Assembly: GCA_964601205.1 (NCBI GenBank)
Contig: CAZRML010000007.1
Location: forward strand, 56,269 to 120,268
Direction of reading: 5' to 3'
DNA: 64,000 nucleotides
Source of the DNA: JAQVEM01 sp964601205
Lineage (GTDB): Bacteria > Actinomycetota > Humimicrobiia > Humimicrobiales > Humimicrobiaceae
Part shown: positions 47,921-56,513 of the stretch, piece by piece
How positions within the stretch are numbered: position 1 is the stretch's first letter
How the letters are laid out: every line of letters begins with the position of its first letter
The notes under the pieces: generated by a model
The model's database searches: none
What the model saw: the letters and a program-made list of their open reading frames with translations, nothing else
What the model was told of the DNA's origin: nothing
Made by a program: the position numbers and the translations under genes

Positions 47921-48193
47921 ATGGAAAATAATATTAAAGTGCTCAAGGTCTCTACAAAATCCAAGCCTAATTCAGTAGCAGGTGCTATAGCAGGAATGAT
48001 AAGAAGCAGTAACAGGGTCAAAATTCAGACCATAGGAGCAGGCGCACTAAACCAGGCTATAAAAGGAATAGCTATAGCCAGGGGATTTATAGCTCCAACC
48101 GGTCAGGAATTAATATGTATCCCGTACTTTAAAGATATTGAAGTTAATGGAGAGATAAAAACTGCTATTGTACTTACTGTTGAATCCAGATAA
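47921..48193 (+). CDS. spoVS: stage V sporulation protein S
   Basis: 90 residues with the family's VLKVSTKSKPNSVAGAIAG opening and the Alba-like fold stretch IQTIGAGALNQAIKGIAIARG. SpoVS is a small nucleic-acid-binding regulator, conserved well beyond spore formers, so its presence does not show sporulation. It is commonly found downstream of rny and near miaB, as here. Confidence 0.95.
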   Translation: MENNIKVLKVSTKSKPNSVAGAIAGMIRSSNRVKIQTIGAGALNQAIKGIAIARGFIAPTGQELICIPYFKDIEVNGEIKTAIVLTVESR

Positions 48194-48268
48194 TCTGTTA
48201 ATTATCTTCATTAAACAAACCTTTTTAAGTTTAATTATATCATTTATCAATTAGTGATATTTATAATT

Positions 48269-49579
48269 ATGAAAGCATATATAGAAACATACGGGTGCCA
48301 GATGAATGAAAGTGATTCTGAAAGAATCCTTTATCTTCTGGAAGAAGCGGGTTATAAAGAAACCAGCGATATTGAAGGTGCTGATATTATAGTAATAAAC
48401 ACATGTACCGTAAGAGAGAAGGCAAAAAATAAATTATATGGACATTTAGGTAATTTAAAAAGGCTAAAAAGTAAAAATAAAGATGTATTAATTTGCGTGG
48501 CAGGATGTGCTGCACAGGATTTAAAGGATAAGATTATAAAAGATTTTCCTTTTGTTGATATTGTTTTTGGTACCCATAACATAAATGAGCTTCCTGAATT
48601 AGTAAAGAAGAGGATTTCATCCGGGAAAAGCATATGTTCTATAAAAGATAATGGTTTTGACTCTGGTATTTTTAAAGTTAAAAGGCGTCAGAACTTTAAA
48701 GCTTATGTACCCATAATAGTTGGCTGTGATAATTATTGTTCATTTTGTATAGTTCCAAGGGTGAGGGGAAGGGAGAGATCTGTAGAACAGAAAGAAATTA
48801 TAAAATATATCCGTGAACTTGTAGGACAGGGAGTTATTGAAGTAACACTGCTCGGGCAGAATGTAAACTCATATGGAAAGAATCTTAAGGAAAAGTCTAA
48901 TTTCCCGATATTATTGGAGAAGGTGTCGGATATAGAAGGATTAAAAAGGATAAGGTTTATGACCTCAAATCCAAAAGATTTCTCTGAAGACATTGTCAGG
49001 GTTATAAAGAACAGGGATAACGTTGCAAAACATATCCATTTACCGTTTCAATCAGGCTCCAATAAGGTATTGAAAGATATGAATAGAAAATATACTCGTG
49101 AAGATTATCTTAAAATCATTGATAATATAAGAACAGAAATCTCTGACTGTTTTATAACTACAGATATAATAGTGGGATTTCCCGGGGAAGAAAGAAAAGA
49201 TTTCCTTGAAACTCTGGGCCTTGTTAAAAAGGTCAGGTTCGAAAGGGCATTTACATTTATATATTCACCAAGAAGCGGAACAAGAGCAGCAAAGATGAAA
49301 GATTATATACCGATGGAAGAAAAGAAAAAATGGTTTAATGAACTGGTTGAAGTACAGAATGAAATTTCTTATGAAGCCAACAAAAAATTTATTGGTAAGG
49401 AGTTTGTAGTTATGGTTGAAGGTTATAGCGCAAAAAGTGACCTCCTGGTGGAAGGAAGAATGGAGAATAACTCAATAGTAAATTTTAAGGGCAGTGGTTC
49501 ACTTATTGGAAAAATGATCCCGGTTAAGATAACTGAAGCAAAAACATTCTACCTTATGGGAGAAGTATCCATAAAATAA
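48269..49579 (+). CDS. miaB: tRNA-2-methylthio-N6-dimethylallyladenosine synthase
   Basis: 436 residues from ATG 48269 (an upstream in-frame GTG at 48254 adds a hydrophobic pentapeptide and has no ribosome-binding site). It adds the methylthio group at A37 of tRNAs. An N-terminal UPF0004 domain with three cysteines (YGCQMNESDSE, NTCTVREKA, AGCAAQ), the radical SAM motif CDNYCSFC with IVPRVRGRE, and a C-terminal TRAM domain (about 370-436). The stop overlaps the miaA start by one base, so the two genes that act in sequence on A37 are coupled. Confidence 0.95.
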   Translation: MKAYIETYGCQMNESDSERILYLLEEAGYKETSDIEGADIIVINTCTVREKAKNKLYGHLGNLKRLKSKNKDVLICVAGCAAQDLKDKIIKDFPFVDIVFGTHNINELPELVKKRISSGKSICSIKDNGFDSGIFKVKRRQNFKAYVPIIVGCDNYCSFCIVPRVRGRERSVEQKEIIKYIRELVGQGVIEVTLLGQNVNSYGKNLKEKSNFPILLEKVSDIEGLKRIRFMTSNPKDFSEDIVRVIKNRDNVAKHIHLPFQSGSNKVLKDMNRKYTREDYLKIIDNIRTEISDCFITTDIIVGFPGEERKDFLETLGLVKKVRFERAFTFIYSPRSGTRAAKMKDYIPMEEKKKWFNELVEVQNEISYEANKKFIGKEFVVMVEGYSAKSDLLVEGRMENNSIVNFKGSGSLIGKMIPVKITEAKTFYLMGEVSIK

Positions 49580-50655
49580 TGAAAGATGTAATTATGAAAA
49601 GTTCAGAAGAAGAAATCATAAATATAGAACAAGCGTATGGAAGAAATATAAAAACTTTCTTAAAGAAAAACGCAATAGACATAAAAAAAATATCCGATGA
49701 GCTTATAAATTTAAAAAAGGTTCTGGTTATATGTGGCCCTACCTGTACAGGTAAAAGTAAAATTGGAATAATCCTGGCAAAATTGCTGGATACAGATATT
49801 ATATCTATGGACTCAATGCAGGTTTACAGGTATATGGACACGGGTACCGATAAGTATGACACCGGCAGGTATCAAATAGTGCAATATATGACCGATATTT
49901 TTGACCCGGATAAGAATTTAAGCGTAGTGGAATTCAAGAATTTATGTGATGAAATAATAAAGGAAAAATTTTTTAATCAATCAAAAATACCGCTTCTCGT
50001 GGGCGGCTCGGGTTTATATATCAGGAGTGTTATAAATGGCATAGATAGGGTTCCTGATGAGGATATAAAAATAAGAAGTAGACTAAAAGAAGAAATAAAA
50101 AAATATGGAACATTGAAATATTATTTAAAATTAAAAGAATTGGACGGTGAATATGCGGAAAAGATAAGCGAAAATGACCTTAGAAGAATAGTAAGGGCAC
50201 TTGAAGTTCATGAGGTAACAGGGCTACCTTTTTCAAGTTTTCAGAAGTCATGGAAGAATAAAAATTATTCTTATAATGCTATACTTATAGGAATGAAAAT
50301 GGGAAGGGAAACCCTGTACAGGCGGATTGAGGAAAGGGTTGACAACATGTTTGAAAAGGGCCTGGTAGAGGAAGTAAAAATGCTCATAAACAAGGGATAC
50401 GGTGAGTGCAGAAGCGTTTCCCGGGCAGTCGGGTATAAAGAAGTAGTAAAGTATATAAAAGGTGAGATAGCACTGGAGGATTGCATTTCGGAAGTTAAAA
50501 AAAATACCAGGAGACTGGCAAAAAAGCAGATAACCTGGTTTAAATCAGAACCAAAAATTAATTGGATAAGAGCAGATAATTATGATAACATCTTTAGTTT
50601 AATTAGTTATATTTTTAAAATAATTAACAAAAAATTAAAAAATGAAGAATATTGA
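49579..50655 (+). CDS. miaA: tRNA dimethylallyltransferase
   Basis: 358 residues. The P-loop ICGPTCTGKSKIG is followed by IISMDSMQVYRYMDTGTDK and the dimethylallyl/tRNA-binding LVGGSGLYIRSVING, RIVRALEVHEVTG, and the C-terminal KKNTRRLAKKQITWFK. Compared with the usual start near the P-loop, there is an N-terminal extension of about 45 charged residues with no alternative start close to the P-loop. It prenylates A37 and provides the MiaB substrate. It overlaps dapF by 14 bases. Confidence 0.95.
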   Translation: MKDVIMKSSEEEIINIEQAYGRNIKTFLKKNAIDIKKISDELINLKKVLVICGPTCTGKSKIGIILAKLLDTDIISMDSMQVYRYMDTGTDKYDTGRYQIVQYMTDIFDPDKNLSVVEFKNLCDEIIKEKFFNQSKIPLLVGGSGLYIRSVINGIDRVPDEDIKIRSRLKEEIKKYGTLKYYLKLKELDGEYAEKISENDLRRIVRALEVHEVTGLPFSSFQKSWKNKNYSYNAILIGMKMGRETLYRRIEERVDNMFEKGLVEEVKMLINKGYGECRSVSRAVGYKEVVKYIKGEIALEDCISEVKKNTRRLAKKQITWFKSEPKINWIRADNYDNIFSLISYIFKIINKKLKNEEY

Positions 50656-51505
50656 ATTTTCAAAATTAAATGGCCAGGGTAATGATTTTATATTAATAGA
50701 TGCTACCGTAGAAAATATAAATCTTTCAAAGGAACAGGTTATTGAGATGTGTGATAGAAATTTTGGAATTGGAGCAGATGGAATCATAATAGTCAGGCCA
50801 TCCGGAACATCTGATTTAAAGATGGATTACTATAACAGGGACGGTTCAATTTCCGAAATGTGTGGAAACGGCATAAGATGTATGGCCGAGTTTGCTTACC
50901 AGAGAAACCTGGTTAAAAAAGGAAATATAGATATAGAGACACTATCGGGAGTAAAGAGAATTTTTATGGAGATAAAAGATAAAAAAGTTGAGAATATAAA
51001 AGTTAATATGGGCATTCCTGAATTTGATCCCGGTAAAATACCTGTAGATATAAAAAACATGAATGAAATTATTAAATACAGGGTAAATATAGATTCTAAA
51101 GATTTTGTCATAAACTGCGTTTCAATAGGGAACCCTCATTGTGTTATATTTCTTGATGACGAACACGAATCACTTAAATATTTTCCTCTGGGAAAATGGG
51201 GACCTGCTCTGGAGAATTATTATATTTTCCCTGAAAAAATAAATGTAGAATTTGTTAATGTTAAAAGTTCGGGTGAGTTAGATATGAGAGTATGGGAAAG
51301 AGGAGTGGGGGAGACGCTTGCCTGTGGAACAGGAGCATGTGCAGCTGGAGTTTGTGCTGTTAAGTTAAATAAGGTAAATAGAAATAATAATATAATAATT
51401 AATCTTCCGGGCGGAAAATTGAATGTTTTATGGGATGAAAGGGATTTAAGTGTTTATCTGGAAGGAAAAGTAAGTTATAAATTTGATGGAAAGTATTATT
51501 TCTGA
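50642..51505 (+). CDS. dapF: diaminopimelate epimerase
   Basis: 287 residues. The two catalytic cysteines lie in EMCGNGIRC and in ACGTGACAAGV, and the N-terminal KLNGQGNDFILID is standard. It converts LL- to meso-diaminopimelate for lysine and the peptidoglycan cross-link. It overlaps the miaA end by 14 bases and is followed by a DapL-like aminotransferase, so two consecutive steps are adjacent. Confidence 0.95.
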   Translation: MKNIEFSKLNGQGNDFILIDATVENINLSKEQVIEMCDRNFGIGADGIIIVRPSGTSDLKMDYYNRDGSISEMCGNGIRCMAEFAYQRNLVKKGNIDIETLSGVKRIFMEIKDKKVENIKVNMGIPEFDPGKIPVDIKNMNEIIKYRVNIDSKDFVINCVSIGNPHCVIFLDDEHESLKYFPLGKWGPALENYYIFPEKINVEFVNVKSSGELDMRVWERGVGETLACGTGACAAGVCAVKLNKVNRNNNIIINLPGGKLNVLWDERDLSVYLEGKVSYKFDGKYYF

Positions 51506-51552
51506 TAGAGATATTAATATTTTTTTATTCTTATAATAAAATTATAATAATT

Positions 51553-52731
51553 ATGCAAAGGAATAAAATGGATTTTGAAGAATCTGAAAGATTAAAATCT
51601 TTGCCGCCCTATCTATTTGCGGAAATTGATAAAGTGATAAATAAGAAAAGGACCGAAGGATTTGATATAATAAATCTCGGGATAGGTGACCCGGATATAC
51701 CAACTCCACCGGAAATTATTGAGGTGTTATGCAGGGAAGCGAATAACCCTGAGAACCATAGATATCCTTCAAGTTATGGTCTAAAGTTTTTCAAAGAAGC
51801 AGTAGCACGTTTCTACTATAAAAGATTTAATGTAGATATTGATCCGGATAAAGAAGTTATACCCCTTATGGGTTCAAAAGAAGGAATATCTTCTATTGCA
51901 TATACATATATAAATCCAGGGGATCGTGTAATTATAACAGACCCGTCATATCTGGTTTATAAAATAGGTTCGATTTTTGCAGGGGGAAAACCATATACCC
52001 TTCCACTTAAAGAGGAAGAAAACTTCCTCTTTGATGTAGATAAAATTGATAGAGAGATAGCAGAAAAAGCTAAAATTTTATATTTTAATTACCCCAATAA
52101 TCCAACATCAGCTACATGTGATACTGACTTTTTTAATAAAATAGCTTTATTCGCAGAAAAAAATAATATAATTATCTGTCATGATAACGCATATTCTGAT
52201 ACATACAGCGATGGGAATAAACCTGCGAGTTTCTTAAATGCGTATAACTCAAAAAATGTAGGCATAGAGTTAAATTCACTTTCCAAAACTTTTAATATGA
52301 CAGGGTGGAGAATTGGATATGCCGTAGGCAGCAGTGAAATAATAGGAAGTATCGGCAAATATAAGACAAATGTTGACTCCGGTGTTTTTAATGCAATTCA
52401 ATATGCAGCTGCAAAAGCACTTGAAATTTATGATAAATACAATGATAGGATAAACGAGGTTTATGACAACCGGAGAAGAATGGTAAAGAAAGTGTTTGAT
52501 GATACAGGAATTGATTATTACAACTCAAATGCTACTATATACGTGTGGGCCAGGGTTCCTGAAGGCTACTCGTCAGGTTCATTTTCCAGAATGCTTCTGG
52601 AAAAGGCCAATGTTGTTATAACGCCGGGCAATGAGTTCGGAGAATACGGAGAAGGTTATTTCAGGGTTTCACTTACCATAAGCGACAGCAGACTGGAAGA
52701 AGCCCTTAAAAGAGTAAAAAATATCCTGTAA
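51553..52731 (+). CDS. LL-diaminopimelate aminotransferase-like class I aminotransferase
   Basis: 392-residue PLP enzyme of fold type I. Visible are INLGIGDPDIPTPPEI, the YPSSYGLKFFKEAVARFY block, the substrate/PLP loop YFNYPNNPTSAT, HDNAYSD and the PLP lysine in SLSKTFNMTGWRIGYA. The NYPNNPT and GIGDPD pattern and adjacency to dapF favour DapL, which makes LL-diaminopimelate directly from tetrahydrodipicolinate. Aspartate or alanine aminotransferase activity remains possible. Confidence 0.82.
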   Translation: MQRNKMDFEESERLKSLPPYLFAEIDKVINKKRTEGFDIINLGIGDPDIPTPPEIIEVLCREANNPENHRYPSSYGLKFFKEAVARFYYKRFNVDIDPDKEVIPLMGSKEGISSIAYTYINPGDRVIITDPSYLVYKIGSIFAGGKPYTLPLKEEENFLFDVDKIDREIAEKAKILYFNYPNNPTSATCDTDFFNKIALFAEKNNIIICHDNAYSDTYSDGNKPASFLNAYNSKNVGIELNSLSKTFNMTGWRIGYAVGSSEIIGSIGKYKTNVDSGVFNAIQYAAAKALEIYDKYNDRINEVYDNRRRMVKKVFDDTGIDYYNSNATIYVWARVPEGYSSGSFSRMLLEKANVVITPGNEFGEYGEGYFRVSLTISDSRLEEALKRVKNIL

Positions 52732-52772
52732 CTTATGAAAAAATTAAAAAATATAATCTGTTAAATCTATTT

Positions 52773-54077
52773 ATGACAAAAGAGAAAGTATTATTAATTT
52801 TCACCAGTTTAAATAATTTTAAAAAGATAGCCCCAAAAAAGAATGCAGAATCAGAATCAATAAAAGAAAACATAGAAGAGCTAAAAAATCTTGCAGTCAG
52901 TGCAGGTGCGGTGGTTAAAGATATTTTATTCTGCAGGCTGGATAAGCCCAATCCGAAATATTTAATAGGAGAGGGAAAACTGGGTGAGGCTAAAAACATA
53001 GTAGATAATAATGAAATTGAGCTTGTTATTTTTGATGATGAAATAACTCCAACCCAGCAGAGGAATCTACAGATTAAGCTTGATACCAAAGTTCTTGACA
53101 GGACGGCACTTATACTGGATATTTTTGCGCAGAGAGCTCACAGCAGCGAAGGTAAATTGCAGGTAGAGCTGGCACAACTGAATTATCTTCTTCCGAGGTT
53201 AACAGGAAGAGGTGTGGAGTTATCAAGATTGGGCGGAGGAATTGGGACAAGAGGACCCGGTGAAACAAAGCTGGAAGTTGATAGAAGGAAAATTAGAAAA
53301 AGGATAAGCAAGCTGGAGAAAAAAATACAAAAGGTAGATATCCAGAGAAATGTGCAGAGGAAAAAAAGGGAAGAAAAAAATGTTTTTAAAATAGCGCTGG
53401 TAGGATATACAAATAGTGGTAAAACAACACTTCTCAACCTGATTACTGATGCTGACGGATATGTAGAAAATCGTCTATTTTCTACACTTGATTCTATTAC
53501 AAAAAGGTTAAAAATATACCCTGGTTCTGAAATTTTAATTTCTGATACTGTAGGGTTTATAGAAAAGTTACCCCACCAGCTGGTAGCTTCATTTAAGTCC
53601 ACGCTTGAAGAAGTAAAAAGGTCAAATCTTTTGCTGCTGGTTGTTGATATAAGTAAACCTGATTTTGAAAATAATATATTAAGTGTAAAGAAAGTACTAA
53701 AGGAAATTAACGCAGGGGATAAGCCGATAATGCTTGTTTTTAACAAAATTGACAGGGTCAAACCGGAAAAAATAAATAATGTAAGGATTAAGTACAAAGA
53801 ATCAGTTTTTATTTCTGCTTTAAAAGGAGTTGGTTTTTCTGAGTTCTATACAAGAATAAGAGAAGTGATTAAAAGAAATTATATAAATATAGATGTAAAA
53901 GTTCCTTACAGTGAAAATAAAATTATTTCGTTTATTTATAATAACTGTCATGTTCTAAAACGCAGGGATTTAGAAGATTGCGTCATATTTAATATAAATT
54001 CAAGTTCAAAAAATTTTTCTTTGCTTTCAGAATATATATTAAGAGAGAAGGGGAGCAGGAAAGCAAAAGCAGTTTAA
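52773..54077 (+). CDS. hflX: ribosome-associated GTPase HflX
   Basis: 434 residues. The N-terminal HflX domain (about 1-190) includes LGEAKNIVD and EITPTQQRNL, LDRTALILDIFAQRAHSSEGKLQ and the glycine-rich GGGIGTRGPGETKLE. It is followed by the G domain with GYTNSGKTTLLN (G1), DTVGFIEKLPHQLVASFKST (G3) and FNKID (G4). HflX splits stalled 70S ribosomes. It follows the dapF/dapL pair and is convergent with lexA with only 4 bases between them. Confidence 0.95.
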   Translation: MTKEKVLLIFTSLNNFKKIAPKKNAESESIKENIEELKNLAVSAGAVVKDILFCRLDKPNPKYLIGEGKLGEAKNIVDNNEIELVIFDDEITPTQQRNLQIKLDTKVLDRTALILDIFAQRAHSSEGKLQVELAQLNYLLPRLTGRGVELSRLGGGIGTRGPGETKLEVDRRKIRKRISKLEKKIQKVDIQRNVQRKKREEKNVFKIALVGYTNSGKTTLLNLITDADGYVENRLFSTLDSITKRLKIYPGSEILISDTVGFIEKLPHQLVASFKSTLEEVKRSNLLLLVVDISKPDFENNILSVKKVLKEINAGDKPIMLVFNKIDRVKPEKINNVRIKYKESVFISALKGVGFSEFYTRIREVIKRNYINIDVKVPYSENKIISFIYNNCHVLKRRDLEDCVIFNINSSSKNFSLLSEYILREKGSRKAKAV

Positions 54078-54081
54078 AAAT

Positions 54082-54711
54082 TTAAAAATATTTTCTTATT
54101 ACGCCTATTACTTTTCCAAGTATTTTCACATCATTTACTACTATGGGCTCCATATAATCATTTTCTGGTATTAATTTTATATTTTTATCAGTTTTAAAAA
54201 ATCTTTTTACTGTTGCCTCATCATCAAGAAGAGCCACTATTATCTCACCATTTATTGCGCTGTCCTGTTTTCTTACAATAATATAATCCCTGTCCAGTAT
54301 CCCGGCGTTAACCATGCTGTCACCTCTTACATGAAGAATAAAAACCTCCTTTTTCCCTTTTACGAAATCAGACGTAAGAGGGAAATAATCATCAATGTTC
54401 TCTTCTGCCAGAATTGGCCTGCCGGCTGATATCTTACCCACAACGGGTACATAGACCATATTATTTAAACCTGTTCCTTCAGTTTCATTTTCATAACCGG
54501 TTAAAATAGAAATTGCACGTGGTTTTGAGTGGCTCCTTTTTATGTATCCTTTTTCTTCAAGTTTTTTTAGGTGCGAGTGGACAGTGGCTGATGAACTCAG
54601 ATGAACAGCTCCGGCTATCTCTCTTACGGATGGGGGATAACCGGATTCTTTTATTTTCTTATTAATAAATTTTAGAATCTCTTCCTGCCTTGAGCTTATA
54701 TTTTCATCCAT
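54082..54711 (-). CDS. lexA: SOS repressor LexA
   Basis: 209 residues. N-terminal winged helix (1-70, YPPSVREIAGAVHLSSSATVH), the self-cleavage Ala-Gly in GKISAGRPILAEE, the catalytic serine in RGDSMVNAGI and the lysine in DEATVKRFF. RecA-stimulated self-cleavage lifts repression after DNA damage. Its promoter carries a LexA box, and three more boxes lie in this window. Confidence 0.96.
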   Translation of the reverse strand: MDENISSRQEEILKFINKKIKESGYPPSVREIAGAVHLSSSATVHSHLKKLEEKGYIKRSHSKPRAISILTGYENETEGTGLNNMVYVPVVGKISAGRPILAEENIDDYFPLTSDFVKGKKEVFILHVRGDSMVNAGILDRDYIIVRKQDSAINGEIIVALLDDEATVKRFFKTDKNIKLIPENDYMEPIVVNDVKILGKVIGVIRKYF

Positions 54712-54746
54712 AATTTATTAGATGTTTAATATTTTTTAATAGTTTG

Positions 54747-54786
54747 ATTATAACAGAAATGTTTATACAAGACAAACACAGGTTCG
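54747..54786 (-). promoter_or_regulatory. lexA promoter with LexA box over the -35
   Basis: On the minus strand, TTGTCT (54775-54770), 17 bases and TATAAT (54752-54747) form the promoter. CGAACCTGTGTTTG (54786-54773) is a LexA box whose last three bases overlap the -35, giving negative autoregulation. Confidence 0.82.
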
Positions 54787-54872
54787 CTTTAAATCTTTAT
54801 ATATCCTTAAAAATTTATCCATCAGGCTTTGATTTTTTCGATACTAAAAAATTCAAATAAAATTATTACTGA

Positions 54873-55874
54873 TTAAACATCTTCCTTTTTTATCCAGGTC
54901 ATCATTTTCCTGAGTTCTTTTCCTACTTTCTCTATAAGGTGGTTTTCTTCTCTTTTTTTGATTGCATTATATACGGGCCTGCCGGCTTGATTTTCAAGTA
55001 TCCACTCCCTTGCGAAAGAACCATCCTGTATATCACTGAGTATTTTTTTCATATTTCTTCTGGTTTCTTCGGTTATTATTTCTTTTCCCTTTACTATATC
55101 CCCATATTCAGCTGTATCACTTATTGAATACCTCATCCAGGATATGCCGCCCTCATATATTAAATCAACTATCAATTTTAATTCACTTAATACCTCAAAA
55201 TATGCTATCTCGGGCTGGTATCCTGCTTCAACAAGTGTATCAAAGCCTGACCTTATAAGTTCAGTAGTACCGCCACATAAAACTGCCTGTTCACCGAAAA
55301 GGTCTGTCTCGGTTTCCTCCTTAAAAGTAGTTGTGATTATACCTACTCTTCCTGCACCGAGAGCCTTTGAGTATGCGAGACAATAATCTTTAGCCTTTTT
55401 TGAATAATCCTGATAAACTGCAATAATTACCGGGACCCCGCTGTTTTTTTCATACATCCTTCTTACAATATGGCCCGGACCTTTGGGCGCGATCATTATA
55501 ACATCAATATCCTGGCGGGGGATAATCTGGTTAAAATGGATATTAAAGCCATGGGCGAATGCGAGTATATTACCTCTCTCAAGATTTGGCTCTATATATT
55601 TATAATAAATTTCCTTTTGTGAGGTATCGGGTACAAGGAGCATTACCATATCTGCTATTTTGGAAGCCTCATCAGTAGTGTAAACTTCAAATCCTTTTTC
55701 TCTGGCAAGGTCCCAGGATTTTCTTCCTTTAACTGCACCGACAATAACATCCATACCACTGTCTCTAAGATTCTGTGCATGTGCATGACCCTGGCTTCCA
55801 TAACCGATTATGGCTATTTTTTTGCCCTTCAGGATACTCATATCGATATCTCTGTCATAATGTATTTCTGCCAT
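54873..55874 (-). CDS. ilvC: ketol-acid reductoisomerase
   Basis: 333 residues, class I. It isomerises and reduces acetolactate or acetohydroxybutyrate in valine and isoleucine synthesis. NADPH-binding IAIIGYGSQGHAHAQNL, the IAPKGPGHIVRRMY block and metal-binding acidic residues in the knotted C-terminal domain (ETETDLFGEQAVLCGG, and FEVLSELKLIVDLIYEGG) are intact. Strong GGAGGAAAA ribosome-binding site. No other ilv gene is adjacent. It separates lexA from the SOS-boxed small protein, which in mycobacteria lie side by side. Confidence 0.96.
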   Translation of the reverse strand: MAEIHYDRDIDMSILKGKKIAIIGYGSQGHAHAQNLRDSGMDVIVGAVKGRKSWDLAREKGFEVYTTDEASKIADMVMLLVPDTSQKEIYYKYIEPNLERGNILAFAHGFNIHFNQIIPRQDIDVIMIAPKGPGHIVRRMYEKNSGVPVIIAVYQDYSKKAKDYCLAYSKALGAGRVGIITTTFKEETETDLFGEQAVLCGGTTELIRSGFDTLVEAGYQPEIAYFEVLSELKLIVDLIYEGGISWMRYSISDTAEYGDIVKGKEIITEETRRNMKKILSDIQDGSFAREWILENQAGRPVYNAIKKREENHLIEKVGKELRKMMTWIKKEDV

Positions 55875-56003
55875 TTTTCCTCCTATTTTGTTATATAAAA
55901 GCTGTTTTGAGCCTTTTAATGATTTTAATATTTATTCTAACAAATAATGTAAAAAAAAGTTATAAAAAATTTCAATCAAAAAAAGATATTTTTTTTATTT
56001 CTA

Positions 56004-56054
56004 TTGACACAAACAAGTGTTCGTAGTAATATTAACAAAGCGAACATGTGTTTG
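56004..56054 (+). promoter_or_regulatory. SOS promoter with two LexA boxes
   Basis: TTGACA (56004-56009), 17 bases and TAATAT (56027-56032) form a near-perfect promoter. The spacer is filled by CAAACAAGTGTTCG (56010-56023), and a second box CGAACATGTGTTTG (56041-56054) covers the expected transcription start. Tight repression and strong induction on DNA damage are expected. The single-box version of this layout recurs at dnaE-dinB. Confidence 0.87.
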
Positions 56055-56120
56055 TTATTTATCTTTTATTTTTTGTTTATTTAAGAATTTTTTAATAGAG
56101 AGAAGGGGTAATAATTAAAG

Positions 56121-56423
56121 ATGGTAACTTCAAAAATAAACACAAAAAATATATTTCTTTATACTTTAATAGCGATTGTAGCACTTCTGGTACTGGCAGC
56201 TTTATATTTTAACAGCTATAAGTTTTTCGGGGAAGAAACACTCAGATACACAAGAGTAAATATTGATAAGGAGACTAACATCTATGAGCTTGCCAGCAAA
56301 TATGCCGATAACGGTAATAAAGCAAAATTTGTAAGTGAAACAAAGAGGATAAATGATATAAGCTCCGGTGAATTTATTCCAGGAAATTCAACTTTAATTA
56401 TTCCTATTATTGAATCAGAATAG
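56121..56423 (+). CDS. YneA/ChiZ-like SOS cell-division inhibitor candidate
   Basis: 100 residues. A short basic N-terminus, one TM helix (about 13-35) and an extracytoplasmic LysM-like domain (about 45-97) with the pattern YTRVNIDKETNIYELASKY ... INDISSG ... IPGNSTLIIPI. A TM plus LysM layout of about 100 residues under LexA control is that of Bacillus YneA and its actinobacterial counterparts (ChiZ, DivS), which delay septation after DNA damage. The two LexA boxes and nearness to lexA support this. The LysM core is divergent (no GDTLW), so the family call is inference. Ribosome-binding sequence AGAAGGGG, 12 bases before the ATG. Confidence 0.72.
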   Translation: MVTSKINTKNIFLYTLIAIVALLVLAALYFNSYKFFGEETLRYTRVNIDKETNIYELASKYADNGNKAKFVSETKRINDISSGEFIPGNSTLIIPIIESE

Positions 56424-56513
56424 TATAATTTACTAACACCTTAATTTTGAAGAATAAACTTAATTTATTTTTAATCTATCAGTCGTGCATCTATTTTTTA
56501 AAACATATATAAT

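Noticed and set aside
47921..48193. Reading spoVS as evidence of endospore formation
   Set aside because: SpoVS is found in many non-sporulating bacteria, and no other sporulation gene is present in the window.
53183..53797. 204-codon minus-strand frame
   Set aside because: Lies entirely antisense to hflX, whose motifs are clear; a shadow frame of an AT-rich gene.
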